From NCBI GenBank assembly GCA_023431205.1, contig JAEYXQ010000155.1, forward strand, positions 1 to 58,752: a DNA stretch of 58,752 nt, written 5' to 3'. The notes below the pieces were generated by a model. That model saw nothing but the letters and a program-made list of their open reading frames with translations. It had not been told where the DNA came from and searched no databases. The position numbers were made by a program, and so were the translations under genes. Of the stretch, positions 8,022 through 15,816 are shown one piece after another (the stretch's first letter is position 1; the number at the start of each line of letters is the position of its first letter). The stretch comes from Pseudomonadota bacterium (lineage in GTDB: Bacteria > Pseudomonadota > Alphaproteobacteria > Rhizobiales > Devosiaceae).

Positions 8022-8722
8022 GCCGCCCCGTGTCACACGACCCGCTCCGCCGGCTGCCGCCCGATAGAATTCCGGAGCCATCGCCCAGCCGAATGCAGGA
8101 GACCATTGCGGCCGCCCAGCAGATTTTCGCCCGTCAGCCGGTGCAGATGCCCGGCGCGCAGAGGGCAGGCCAGCGCGTCTTCTTCGGGCGTACCTGGATG
8201 GAGGCGATCCTTGGGGCGGGACTGGTTTCCACAGCCTGCGTGCTGGCCTTCGTGCTGTCACCGGCCTTCATGGTGACGCCACCGGTGCTTGAGCGGGAGC
8301 CGGTGCAAACCGGACCGATCCGCACCGACATGATGGTTCCTCACAACGGATTGCGCCCGCCGCCCCTCGACGTTATCGCCGATCTCGAGCCCTACGAGGC
8401 CGGAGACCTCCGCCTCGGCGTGCGCAACCTGGACCAGCGCTATGCGCTCTATCATGTCGATGAGCAGGGGCTCGAACAGGAACTCGTCGAAGGGCGCAAG
8501 CATGGCACCGAAACGGTCAGCATATCCGATGCTGTCCTGACGCAATGGAATGGTCGGTCCGTCTTGGCGATCCGCTCCGGGGTCGGCGGTTTGCAGCGTT
8601 GGGATGCCTTCGTCGAGGTGCAGTTCGGATTTGAACTGTCGGCCGCACTCAGCCACCAGATCTGGGACGCGGCCGATGCGGCGGAGGTGGAACAGCGCCT
8701 CGCAGCGGCGTCTGGTGGCTAG
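8018..8722 (+). CDS. putative membrane anti-sigma factor
   Basis: A 234-residue protein translated from an ATG that overlaps the sigma-factor stop (ATGA). Residues 1-58 are cytoplasmic and polar, one membrane segment lies at about 62-85 (MEAILGAGLVSTACVLAFVLSP), and about 150 residues are periplasmic. This topology and the coupling to an ECF gene support an anti-sigma role. I see no zinc-binding HXXXCXXC motif in the N-terminal part, so it would not be a classic ZAS-type anti-sigma factor. The periplasmic part has no recognised domain. Confidence 0.65.
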   Translation: MSRPVSHDPLRRLPPDRIPEPSPSRMQETIAAAQQIFARQPVQMPGAQRAGQRVFFGRTWMEAILGAGLVSTACVLAFVLSPAFMVTPPVLEREPVQTGPIRTDMMVPHNGLRPPPLDVIADLEPYEAGDLRLGVRNLDQRYALYHVDEQGLEQELVEGRKHGTETVSISDAVLTQWNGRSVLAIRSGVGGLQRWDAFVEVQFGFELSAALSHQIWDAADAAEVEQRLAAASGG

Positions 8723-8725
8723 ATT

Positions 8726-8977
8726 CTAGCCGATCAGGCGATCGCGGTGTCCGTTCCGACGGCAGGTCCCAACGAACTCCGCCGCCGAGGCCGGTTCGTC
8801 GCGGAAGCGCGCGAATTCGTCCGGGCCGATGCGGAAATAGGCCTCGTATTCGGCGAGGTGGTGCAGCCCGTCCTGGGTGATGGGCGTCGACAGGTAATGC
8901 ACCCCGGTGCGACTATCGACGCCCAGGCTGAACCGATGCTGCCGGCTGACGAAGAGGTCGGTAAAGCGGGTGGTCAA
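8726..8977 (-). CDS. small conserved cytosolic protein, function unknown
   Basis: An 83-residue protein. TTG 8977 is chosen because AGGGAGAG lies just upstream; the frame stays open further upstream but into the preceding gene. The sequence 'TTRFTDLFVSRQHRFSLGVD' followed by 'GVHYLSTPITQDGLHHLAEYEAYF' resembles small proteins often annotated as hypothetical in proteobacteria. No signal peptide, membrane segment or catalytic motif is seen. It is convergent with the anti-sigma gene (3 bp apart) and follows the 9004-10587 gene by 26 bp. Confidence 0.6.
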   Translation of the reverse strand: MTTRFTDLFVSRQHRFSLGVDSRTGVHYLSTPITQDGLHHLAEYEAYFRIGPDEFARFRDEPASAAEFVGTCRRNGHRDRLIG

Positions 8978-9003
8978 TCGTCTCTCCCTGGGGCGTTGCC
9001 GGC

Positions 9004-10587
9004 CTATTCCTCTTCCCGGTCCCAATAGACCTGGCCGCGGATCAGCAGTTCCTCGGGCGCGCCCGGGTCGGCGCCGTCCCGCATGGCGAAGAAGTGCCGC
9101 TCCTCTCCGTCGGGTCCATCGACGATCATGGTGAAGTCCTCGAAGCGATAGGTCAGGCGCTGAGGCTCGTCATCGCCGGGGACCACGGTGATGAACGAGC
9201 CGGCGAAGTTGCCGGCGATGAAGCCCCCGCGGGTATAGGTGACGGTGCCATCGGCGCCGAAGACATATTCGCGGTCGCTGCGGGCGCCGCCGCTGCCCAC
9301 GTGCAGGTAGTAGAAGGTGCCTTCCAGCCGCTGGTCAGGCATGGGTGCCAGGCGTTGTGCGCCCGACAGGTATATCTCCGCGCCCTCGTCGAGGCCGCCG
9401 GACTGCACCAGCGTGACCTTGCCCCACTGGTCGGACCAGGTGAACCAGCGCTCCGGCTCGCGTTGCCGCGACAGGTCCACGTTCAGGTCCGTGAAGGCGA
9501 AATCCCACTCGTGGCGATAGGCCGTGCCGTCCCGCAGCAGCACGTAGATGTCCTCCTGCCGGTCGATATAGCCATTGCCAAAGCCATCGATGCGGTTGGC
9601 GAAGTCGGCGGCGTAGAGCACGCGGTCGACCTGATTCATGGTGATGCCCGCATTGGGACCGGCGAAGGCCTCCGCGAACTCCAGCGGCCGGAGCATGAGC
9701 CCGGCGCGGTCGTCGACGGCAGGGGCGGCGTCGGTGACCTTGGCCTTGGAGACACGGCAGTCGCGGAGATTGATGACGCCGCCGACGCGCTGTTCCAGAA
9801 CCCAGCTTGGCGAGCCCGCGACCACCACATCCGTGCCGAAGCTATCGGCGAACAGGTGCTTGTCCCGCTCCGTGGCGAAGTCGCCGCAGTTCACCTCCAG
9901 GCTTGACTGCCAGTCACCGCGCCACTCGCGCAGTTCATCCTCGGCGACGACGCGACCCTGCACACGCAGTTCCCCCCGGGCCTGCAGCCATGCCAGGAGA
10001 TAGTCTTCGCGCGCTTCCTTGAGGTGGCGGTTGTTCTCGGCTCCCGCCTTGGTGCCGACGGCTTCCATTATCTCGAGCGACCGGGTCCACAGCGCGGCCA
10101 GCGGCATCACGCCGAGGTCTTCGGTGTCGAACGACCGAGCAGAGGCGCGGTCTACTTCGATGCCGAAATCCTCAGCCTCACGGACAAGGGTGTGGATGGC
10201 GCTGGCGAGGTCCAGCATGTCGTCTTCCAGCTCCTGCGCCAAGTTGTGGCAGGGTGAGGCATCGGACTCGATCGCGGCGACAACCTCCGCACGGGCGCTC
10301 GTCCAATAATTGTCGAGGTCGGCGCCAAGGCCGTCATAGGCGGTCACGGCGGCGGCCAGCAGCCGGTCATAGGATGCGAGATCAACTTCATGGGCCCAGC
10401 CGGCCATGAAGTCGCTTCGAGCCACCTTGCTGTCCGGGAAGCGTTCGTCGCAGACACCCACAATAGCCCGGGCCTTAGTGACAGCCGTCACCGTGTTCCC
10501 CATCAGTTCGGCATATTCCGCAGCCTCGTCCGCAAAGGTGGGCGGGGCGAGGAGCAGAATGGCGACGGTGGTGATGGTCCGTTGCAC
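9004..10587 (-). CDS. large exported protein of unknown function (527 aa)
   Basis: GTG 10587 has GAGGAGAG upstream and opens a signal peptide (MQRTITTVAILLLAPPTFADE). The N-terminal half is helical and contains scattered cysteines (VCDERF, SPCHNLA, VNCGDF, LRDCRV). The C-terminal half looks beta-rich: 'EGTFYYLHVGSGGARSDREY', then 'FGADGTVTYTRGGFIAGNFA', then 'YRFEDFTMIVDGPDGEERHF'. That part may be a lipocalin-like or repeat-barrel domain, but no family was recognised. It lies between two minus-strand genes and probably belongs to their operon. Confidence 0.65.
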   Translation of the reverse strand: MQRTITTVAILLLAPPTFADEAAEYAELMGNTVTAVTKARAIVGVCDERFPDSKVARSDFMAGWAHEVDLASYDRLLAAAVTAYDGLGADLDNYWTSARAEVVAAIESDASPCHNLAQELEDDMLDLASAIHTLVREAEDFGIEVDRASARSFDTEDLGVMPLAALWTRSLEIMEAVGTKAGAENNRHLKEAREDYLLAWLQARGELRVQGRVVAEDELREWRGDWQSSLEVNCGDFATERDKHLFADSFGTDVVVAGSPSWVLEQRVGGVINLRDCRVSKAKVTDAAPAVDDRAGLMLRPLEFAEAFAGPNAGITMNQVDRVLYAADFANRIDGFGNGYIDRQEDIYVLLRDGTAYRHEWDFAFTDLNVDLSRQREPERWFTWSDQWGKVTLVQSGGLDEGAEIYLSGAQRLAPMPDQRLEGTFYYLHVGSGGARSDREYVFGADGTVTYTRGGFIAGNFAGSFITVVPGDDEPQRLTYRFEDFTMIVDGPDGEERHFFAMRDGADPGAPEELLIRGQVYWDREEE

Positions 10588-10598
10588 GAAAACTCTCC

Positions 10599-11117
10599 TC
10601 AGCGGTTTTCGAGTCCGTTCTCGGCGCGCTGCTTGGGGATGATCTCGCGCTGTTCCTCGATCTGGGCTCGCAGCCGTTCCAGACCCGCGCGAACCTCGGT
10701 CAGTGCCGTGGCGTGCTCGGTCTTAGAGGTGATGGTATTGGGATTGGCTGCGTCCCAGGCCAGCGCCCAATCGATGGCAGCGAGCCATTCGTCGACATTG
10801 CCGCCTATATATTCGTTTACCGGCCGACCGACCTGTTCCGTGAGGGCACCGAACAGGATCCGTTCGTCCTCATTGTCCTCGGCCTGGATCAGGAAGCGGT
10901 AGCGAATCTGGCCGGCATACATCCAGCCCGCTGCCGCCTGGCCCTCGCCCTCGGCCAGAAGGCGCGCTGCCAGCACGTAGAAGGCGGCAGGGTGCAACTC
11001 CGTCGCCTGCGCTTGCAGCTCGGGTATGCTCATGTCCTCGAGGGGGGGCTGGGCGTGGGCAGGCGCCGTGGTGAGCAGCGCCAACGCGACCAGAACAGAG
11101 CTCAGCAGTGTTTTCAT
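10599..11117 (-). CDS. exported protein of unknown function (172 aa)
   Basis: The signal peptide is clear (MKTLLSSVLVALALLTTAPAHA, cleavage after AHA). The mature part contains 'ELHPAAFYVLAARLLAEGEG' and 'QAAAGWMYAGQIRYRFLIQA', a helix-pair pattern like TPR/Sel1-type repeats, followed by a charged C-terminal coiled-coil-like region (EVRAGLERLRAQIEEQREII). It lies 11 bp upstream of the 9004-10587 gene in the same direction, so both are probably on one transcript. The SD is weak. Confidence 0.65.
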   Translation of the reverse strand: MKTLLSSVLVALALLTTAPAHAQPPLEDMSIPELQAQATELHPAAFYVLAARLLAEGEGQAAAGWMYAGQIRYRFLIQAEDNEDERILFGALTEQVGRPVNEYIGGNVDEWLAAIDWALAWDAANPNTITSKTEHATALTEVRAGLERLRAQIEEQREIIPKQRAENGLENR

Positions 11118-11269
11118 GGGGTTCGCCCTATCAGGCCTGGATGACCATAGGACGCCGCCCGGCTTCGCATTGTTGGGCGCGCGGGCGAAAAGATATCATG
11201 GCGGCTTCCCCCAAGACCGGGCGGAGCGGGGCCGTCTTACCTGCATCGGAACCAGCAGGGACTTCTGCC

Positions 11270-11611
11270 ATGAAACATCAGCTCCGCGCCTTCATTGCGG
11301 CAGTATGCTGCCTCACGACTACCTGGGCGGCCGTGGCGGACGGGGAGGCCGGCGGCTTCACCGAGCTGCAGGTCGGCCGCACACAGATTCTTTGTTACCA
11401 GGAACCGTGTCCATGGAACGGGATTTGGCGCGCCAACCGGCCCGCCGCTCCGCATGCACTGCTGTGGAGCGGCAATGTGCCTCCGCCCATGCGCGGATCG
11501 GAAGAGGATCGCCTGTACCTGCGTGAGAACTACGGCGAGCACTGCACGCTGATAAAGGGCGGCTTCCAGGATGGAGTGCTCGAGGTGACCGGGATCCTTG
11601 GCCGTTGCTAG
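11270..11611 (+). CDS. small exported protein of unknown function (113 aa)
   Basis: ATG 11270 opens a signal peptide (MKHQLRAFIAAVCCLTTTWAAVADG) and follows CAGGGAC. The mature part is about 88 residues. It contains 'LQVGRTQILCYQEPCPWNGI', a CxxxxC pair, 'APHALLWSGNVPPPM' and a conserved-looking C-terminus 'GGFQDGVLEVTGILGRC'. Four cysteines suggest two disulphides in the periplasm. I do not recognise the family. It is a single plus-strand gene between two minus-strand exported-protein genes. Confidence 0.6.
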   Translation: MKHQLRAFIAAVCCLTTTWAAVADGEAGGFTELQVGRTQILCYQEPCPWNGIWRANRPAAPHALLWSGNVPPPMRGSEEDRLYLRENYGEHCTLIKGGFQDGVLEVTGILGRC

Positions 11612-11631
11612 TTTGCTCACAACTGGCGTGT

Positions 11632-12174
11632 TCACTCCGCGGCCACGGCGCCGAAAGGGGCGGCGCCGGAGGGGTCTTGGAAACAGGGCGTGCTGAAATA
11701 GCCGACGATGTAGCGGTGGGGATTGCGCTCGAAGCCGGAGTCGAGGCTGTGGCTCTCTCCGCTTGCTGGATCGAAGGCCGCAATGTTTACGCCGCCATTG
11801 TCCAGCACGCGATCCCGGAAGACATCCCAGTTCCGCTCCCGCCAGTCGTCGGCCACCGCCGCGAGCACGCGACCCGCATCGTCGTTTTCTGCGGCCAAGC
11901 GGGCTCCGACCCAGACGGCATAGATGTCGTCACGCAGTTCGCCGCGAGCGCCCTCGCAGCGATTGATGCGAACCTCGAAGCGCTCACGCGTGGCCGGCAG
12001 GCCGGTGATGAAGGCTTCGATCTTCTCAGCGAAAGCGGCGGCTGCCCGGCCGCTGTCCCGCCGTTCGGCGTCCGCCTGGGCAGTAGTTGCGGTTGCGGGC
12101 AAGAAAAGAGCAATGCAGAGGCCGGTGAGCCGGGCTCGAATGCCGGAGCGATGGCTGTGAGATGCTGCTGTCAT
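11632..12174 (-). CDS. exported protein of unknown function (180 aa)
   Basis: The N-terminus (MTAASHSHRSGIRARLTGLCIALFLPATATTAQAD) reads as a signal peptide with a long positive region. The mature part is helical, then contains 'VRINRCEGARGELRDDIYAV' and 'RNPHRYIVGYFSTPCFQDP'. Two cysteines far apart may pair. No enzyme motif is seen. A GAAGGGA lies about 12 bases upstream of the ATG. It converges with the small exported-protein gene 11270-11611. Confidence 0.55.
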   Translation of the reverse strand: MTAASHSHRSGIRARLTGLCIALFLPATATTAQADAERRDSGRAAAAFAEKIEAFITGLPATRERFEVRINRCEGARGELRDDIYAVWVGARLAAENDDAGRVLAAVADDWRERNWDVFRDRVLDNGGVNIAAFDPASGESHSLDSGFERNPHRYIVGYFSTPCFQDPSGAAPFGAVAAE

Positions 12175-12340
12175 GGTGGTCCAGTCCCTTCCTCGCTGCA
12201 GTCCAGCGTGGTTTGTTGCTCAATAGGACGATGGGGCAGGGAAGACGTTTGGCCGCCGCCACGCAAATATGTTGACGTTGGGCCAATCCTGAGCTTCGGC
12301 CGTCGTCAAATAGACAAGAAACACCGGTGGAGCAGTTGCG

Positions 12341-12823
12341 ATGCGGAGAACGGCATTGACCCTGGGGATCGTTGCAGCAGCCGGGCTCGCCGGCGCCGGA
12401 TTCTATGGCTTCGTTTGGGGCGAGGAGCCCCTCGCCAGGGGCGAACTGGTGGAAGCGCTGCTCCAGGAAGCCGACGAGAGCAAGCTGACCGAGGTCTTTG
12501 CCCGCTTCGTGCCGGTCGAGGCCGGTTTTGACCGGCAGGCCGCCGTGCTGATCGCCAACGGCTTCCGTTGCGGCATCCGCCCGGCGAATGTGGAGGGCAG
12601 CAGCTACTTGACCTGCGACCGCCCCATCGAGGGCACCGGCTATTGCCGCGGGTTTCAATTCTACAGCTACCGGACCGACGCCGGCGGGATCATCGATGTC
12701 CTCGGATCCGCCTTCGACGGCGAGCGCCACCGGAACATACTCGGCCGATGCGAGAACTTCCGCCAGAGCTTCTTCGCCCTGGCGGATGATCCCGGTGATC
12801 TGGAGCTGGCCGCCGAACCCTAG
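12341..12823 (+). CDS. exported or anchored protein of unknown function (160 aa)
   Basis: An N-terminal hydrophobic segment (TALTLGIVAAAGLAGAGFYGFVWG) probably anchors or exports the protein. The rest contains 'ALLQEADESKLTEVFARFVP', then a cysteine-containing stretch 'NGFRCGIRPANVEGSSYLTC' and 'GYCRGFQFYSYRTDAGG', then 'ILGRCENFRQSFFAL'. Four cysteines in the mature part suggest disulphides. The stop codon overlaps that of the convergent gene on the minus strand by 4 bp. No family was recognised. Confidence 0.6.
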   Translation: MRRTALTLGIVAAAGLAGAGFYGFVWGEEPLARGELVEALLQEADESKLTEVFARFVPVEAGFDRQAAVLIANGFRCGIRPANVEGSSYLTCDRPIEGTGYCRGFQFYSYRTDAGGIIDVLGSAFDGERHRNILGRCENFRQSFFALADDPGDLELAAEP

Positions 12824-13545
12824 CGGATCAGCTCCAGATAGCCGTCGCGCAGGATGGTCAACATGTCGATCTGCTGGTGGATGTCGTCCACCAACTCGCC
12901 CATGGAGTAGTTCGTCATCCGTTCGGAACAATCCTCCGGCGTGGGGGCGGGCCTGCGCATCTCTTCGGCGGTGCCGAGGATCGCTGCCTGCTCATTCTGA
13001 GGCAGGACGGCAAACAGTTCCCGCAGTTCGCCATAGTTCACCCGGTAGTGACCCTCGTGGCAGACATCGGCGTAGTCCATGTGCTGGTGCGCCTTGTCGA
13101 GAGTGAAGCTCGCACGGTTCCTGAGGTCGCGGCTCACCTCGTGCAACGCGCCGCGTTCGACAATGTTCGCGACAAGGTTGCGGTTGGCCTCGCTGAGGCC
13201 GGAATAGGTCAGCGGCGGCAGATCGGAATCGGGATTGAGCCACTCGGCCGGTCGCACAAGGTCAAAGGCCGCCGCCAGCTGCAGCAGGCAGACCAGCACG
13301 GCAAGGCCCGCGACAGTCTTGCTCACCAGCGCCCCGAGGTCCCGTGACAGCAAGGTCCGCACGGCCAGACCCAAGCCGACAAGCGCCAGAATAGCACCGA
13401 TGAAGTTGAACTGCTCATCCCGGACCACCGCTCCGTTGATGGTGACGGTGTGCGAACTGCCGACAAACAGGAAGAAGGGCACGACCCCGAGGGCGAGCGC
13501 GATGACCGGGGTCTTGAGGCCGGAAAGAGGCGAGGCCGGAGTCAT
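12820..13545 (-). CDS. membrane protein of unknown function (241 aa)
   Basis: ATG 13545 overlaps the stop of the upstream gene (ATGA), which fixes the start. There are three predicted membrane segments in the first 110 residues: near 13-29 (VIALALGVVPFFLFVG), 45-65 (FIGAILALVGLGLAVRTLL) and 73-95. A soluble, helical C-terminal domain follows with 'YADVCHEGHYRVNYGELREL' and 'MGELVDDIHQQIDMLTILRD'. I do not recognise it. Coupling to the exported protein 13542-14126 suggests the two work together. Confidence 0.6.
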   Translation of the reverse strand: MTPASPLSGLKTPVIALALGVVPFFLFVGSSHTVTINGAVVRDEQFNFIGAILALVGLGLAVRTLLSRDLGALVSKTVAGLAVLVCLLQLAAAFDLVRPAEWLNPDSDLPPLTYSGLSEANRNLVANIVERGALHEVSRDLRNRASFTLDKAHQHMDYADVCHEGHYRVNYGELRELFAVLPQNEQAAILGTAEEMRRPAPTPEDCSERMTNYSMGELVDDIHQQIDMLTILRDGYLELIR

Positions 13546-14126
13546 GGAGCAACACTCACCGCGGGAAAGGACAGGTTCGCCAGTGCGTCGGTCGACTCGC
13601 TGCGCATGGCACCGAGGCCGGTCATGAAGCTGGTGGCTCCATCCTCGCCGTAGCCACGACGGCTGATGCCGACAAGAACGACCCCTTCGCCATCCCCGAG
13701 CGCCTGATAGCGATAGGCATTCCATTCCACGATCACCGGATCGGCCTCGAGATCGCTGACCAGGAAATCGAGTATGACCTCTCCCGTAGCGTCGTCTCGC
13801 ATCAGGTCGTAGTTGAGCACCGGGTCGACGCCCTTGCGCGCTTCGAGGGACTGGATCTGCGATGCTGCTGCATCCATGGGGGTGAGAGCGCCGACAACCG
13901 CCTCAACCAGGATCATGTCCTGATAGGTCTCGACCTGCTGGCCCGCCGGCACATACTCCTGCTTGATGTAGTTTTCGGACGGTTGCGACGTCCAGGCCAG
14001 GGCGTAGTCCTCGCCCTGGAAGGAGATCGGGCCCGGCACACCGAGCAGGTCCGACTGCGCGGCGCTGGGCATCAGCGTCAGGACGGCAATGGCCGCAGCC
14101 CCGGTAATTGTCTGGATCGGTCGCAA
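13542..14126 (-). CDS. exported protein of unknown function (194 aa)
   Basis: The start is placed at TTG 14126 because GGAGG lies five bases upstream and the product then begins with a signal peptide (MRPIQTITGAAAIAVLTLMPSAAQS). The mature part begins 'FQGEDYALAWTSQPSENYIK' and 'EYVPAGQQVETYQDMILVE', and later has 'ADPVIVEWNAYRYQALGDGE' and 'VVLVGISRRGYGEDG'. This is a pattern I associate with short periplasmic proteins of unknown role. The stop overlaps the following membrane-protein gene by 4 bp. A longer in-frame extension to 14279 is unlikely because it lacks a signal peptide and SD. Confidence 0.6.
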   Translation of the reverse strand: MRPIQTITGAAAIAVLTLMPSAAQSDLLGVPGPISFQGEDYALAWTSQPSENYIKQEYVPAGQQVETYQDMILVEAVVGALTPMDAAASQIQSLEARKGVDPVLNYDLMRDDATGEVILDFLVSDLEADPVIVEWNAYRYQALGDGEGVVLVGISRRGYGEDGATSFMTGLGAMRSESTDALANLSFPAVSVAP

Positions 14127-14269
14127 GATAGCCTCCAAGCTGGTTTTCGTGGATAGGACGCGATCCAGCACTACAGTGTTGGCCAGGCCCAAGTTTTTCT
14201 TTTCCAGGAGGACCAATAGCGCGGGCCGCCGTAGCGTCTGACCATGAACGCTTCCAAGGAGATGAAGCC

Positions 14270-15163
14270 ATGTCCGCATTGCGTTCCGAGGCCTTGCCAG
14301 CCATCCGGCTGCCGCGTTGGGAGAAACTGGCGCGGCTGGCCGCGGGATCAGTGTTGTTGAGCGCGGCCTTGGTCGGCGCGTCCGCCGCCGACAGCTTGCC
14401 CCAAGGAATGGACGGTATTGTCGTGGTCGAGCTGACGCGGCTGCCGCCGCCTCCGCGGCCGGTCGAGGCAGGTTCCTGCGACCATCTGTGGGTGGAGCCC
14501 GGTACCGCCGGCGGAGCCGAGGTGAAGGCGCTCGGCTGGGCTGTCACTGGCGAGGTGTCGCTGGGTGGGTTTGACGTGGTGAGCTTCGTTGGCGGGTTCG
14601 AGCCTGGTACCAGCGGCTCATGCCGGTCGAGCGATGGCAATGTGGCACTTTTCGAGGGCGACCAGTTGCGCTGGCTGGTTTATGGCGAAAAGGACGCGAG
14701 CGGACGCATCGGGAGCATCCAGCCATTCGAGGACAGGGCTATCCGAGTCTGGGGCGGCGACTTTCTCCCGCAGCCGGTTGCCGACCTCCATGTCGATGCA
14801 AGCGGCGCGGTATTCCTGGCGGCGCTGGCCGATGAGGAGCAGTTTTGCGATGGACAGGCTACGGTGCCCAACATCTACGGCATGCCGATCGCGGCAGCGC
14901 GCGAGGAACTGACTTCGGCCGGCTGGGGGCCTCTTTTGGGCATCCTTCCGGGCGAGACCGCAGACTCGCGCGCCGAGGCGCTGAAGGCGGCGGGCATCTA
15001 CGAAGTGCAGTCGTGCTCGCCAACAGGCTTCGGCTTTTGCAGCTTCCGCTATAGCGGCCAGTTTGCCGAACTGTCGGTGGTCACGGTGGGGGAAGGGGCG
15101 CCGTCGCCAACTCCGGATGTCGCCCGCTACGACGTCTCTTGCGCCATTCCGGGGGTGGAGTAG
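14270..15163 (+). CDS. exported protein with a PASTA-like segment
   Basis: A 297-residue protein. Start ATG 14270 has AAGGAGA ten bases upstream. A signal peptide with a long positive region ends near 'GASAADS'. The central part has a cysteine-framed region (GSCDHLW, GSCRSSDG). At about 196-226 the text 'TVPNIYGMPIAAAREELTSA' then 'GWGPLLG' matches the PASTA-like 'VPdvrGm...Ar..L..aGW' pattern, followed by 'VQSCSPTGFGFCSFRY' and 'LSVVTVGEG', a C-terminal module seen in other proteobacterial exported proteins. PASTA domains in kinases bind peptidoglycan fragments; that role is not shown here. Confidence 0.65.
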   Translation: MSALRSEALPAIRLPRWEKLARLAAGSVLLSAALVGASAADSLPQGMDGIVVVELTRLPPPPRPVEAGSCDHLWVEPGTAGGAEVKALGWAVTGEVSLGGFDVVSFVGGFEPGTSGSCRSSDGNVALFEGDQLRWLVYGEKDASGRIGSIQPFEDRAIRVWGGDFLPQPVADLHVDASGAVFLAALADEEQFCDGQATVPNIYGMPIAAAREELTSAGWGPLLGILPGETADSRAEALKAAGIYEVQSCSPTGFGFCSFRYSGQFAELSVVTVGEGAPSPTPDVARYDVSCAIPGVE

Positions 15164-15182
15164 CAAACGGGAGTGAGGGCCG

Positions 15183-15398
15183 CTACTCTGGGCAACGCCC
15201 CCAAACCTCGGTCTCGATCGCAGTTCGGATGACCATGACATCCGCTCCAGGGACCCAGATCTCCTGACCGCCCTCGAGCACAGTGCTGAACGTGCGTCGT
15301 CGACGGCCACCATGCTCTGCAATGCGTTCGGAGGCAGCAGCTCCCGGCCTCGACAGCAACGCCAAGGCGCCAGCGGCAAGGGACAGCGGGTTCAGCAT
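15183..15398 (-). CDS. small exported protein of unknown function (71 aa)
   Basis: AAGGAGA lies just upstream of ATG 15398, which strongly supports a real gene despite its size. The N-terminus (MLNPLSLAAGALALLSRPGAAAS) is a short signal peptide. The mature part, about 48 residues, contains 'FSTVLEGGQEIWVPGADVMV' and a single cysteine near the C-terminus. It is convergent with the PASTA-like gene and follows the 15436-15816 gene in the same direction. Confidence 0.55.
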   Translation of the reverse strand: MLNPLSLAAGALALLSRPGAAASERIAEHGGRRRRTFSTVLEGGQEIWVPGADVMVIRTAIETEVWGRCPE

Positions 15399-15435
15399 CG
15401 ATTTCTCCTTGGATATGCCAAGCGGACGGGTGCTC

Positions 15436-15816
15436 TCAGGCCCAGAAGGGCTCGAGCACCATCAGGACGTAGCTCATGGTGCCGACAAAGGCTGCGACGC
15501 ACAGCCAGATGAGGGAATGGAACAGGCTCACCAATGGCCATTTTAGCCAGGCGCTCAGCACCTGCAGCGTGGCGAGGGCGAGGTAGGCGGCCGGATAGAG
15601 GATGAGCCCATAGAAGCCGAAACTGAAGACATCTTCGTCGGGCGTGCCGGCGAAGGCCGACGCGCCCATGATCCAGATCAGCAGCAACGGCATCGAGGCC
15701 ATAGCGGCCAGCAGCGGCGGCACGGCGAGGAGGAACTGGACCAATTTGGAATGGCCAGGTCGGTCGGCGGCCGGAGCAGCTCCCCCGAATCGCGGAAATC
15801 GCGTTTCCGCTGTCAC
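15436..15816 (-). CDS. small integral membrane protein, function unknown
   Basis: A 126-residue protein starting at GTG 15816, which overlaps the stop of the upstream gene (GTGA). About three membrane segments are seen after a polar N-terminus of 22 residues: near 25-50, 66-88 and 97-121. No family was recognised. Translational coupling to the exported 373-residue protein upstream suggests a pair, with this protein holding or partnering the other at the membrane. Confidence 0.6.
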   Translation of the reverse strand: MTAETRFPRFGGAAPAADRPGHSKLVQFLLAVPPLLAAMASMPLLLIWIMGASAFAGTPDEDVFSFGFYGLILYPAAYLALATLQVLSAWLKWPLVSLFHSLIWLCVAAFVGTMSYVLMVLEPFWA

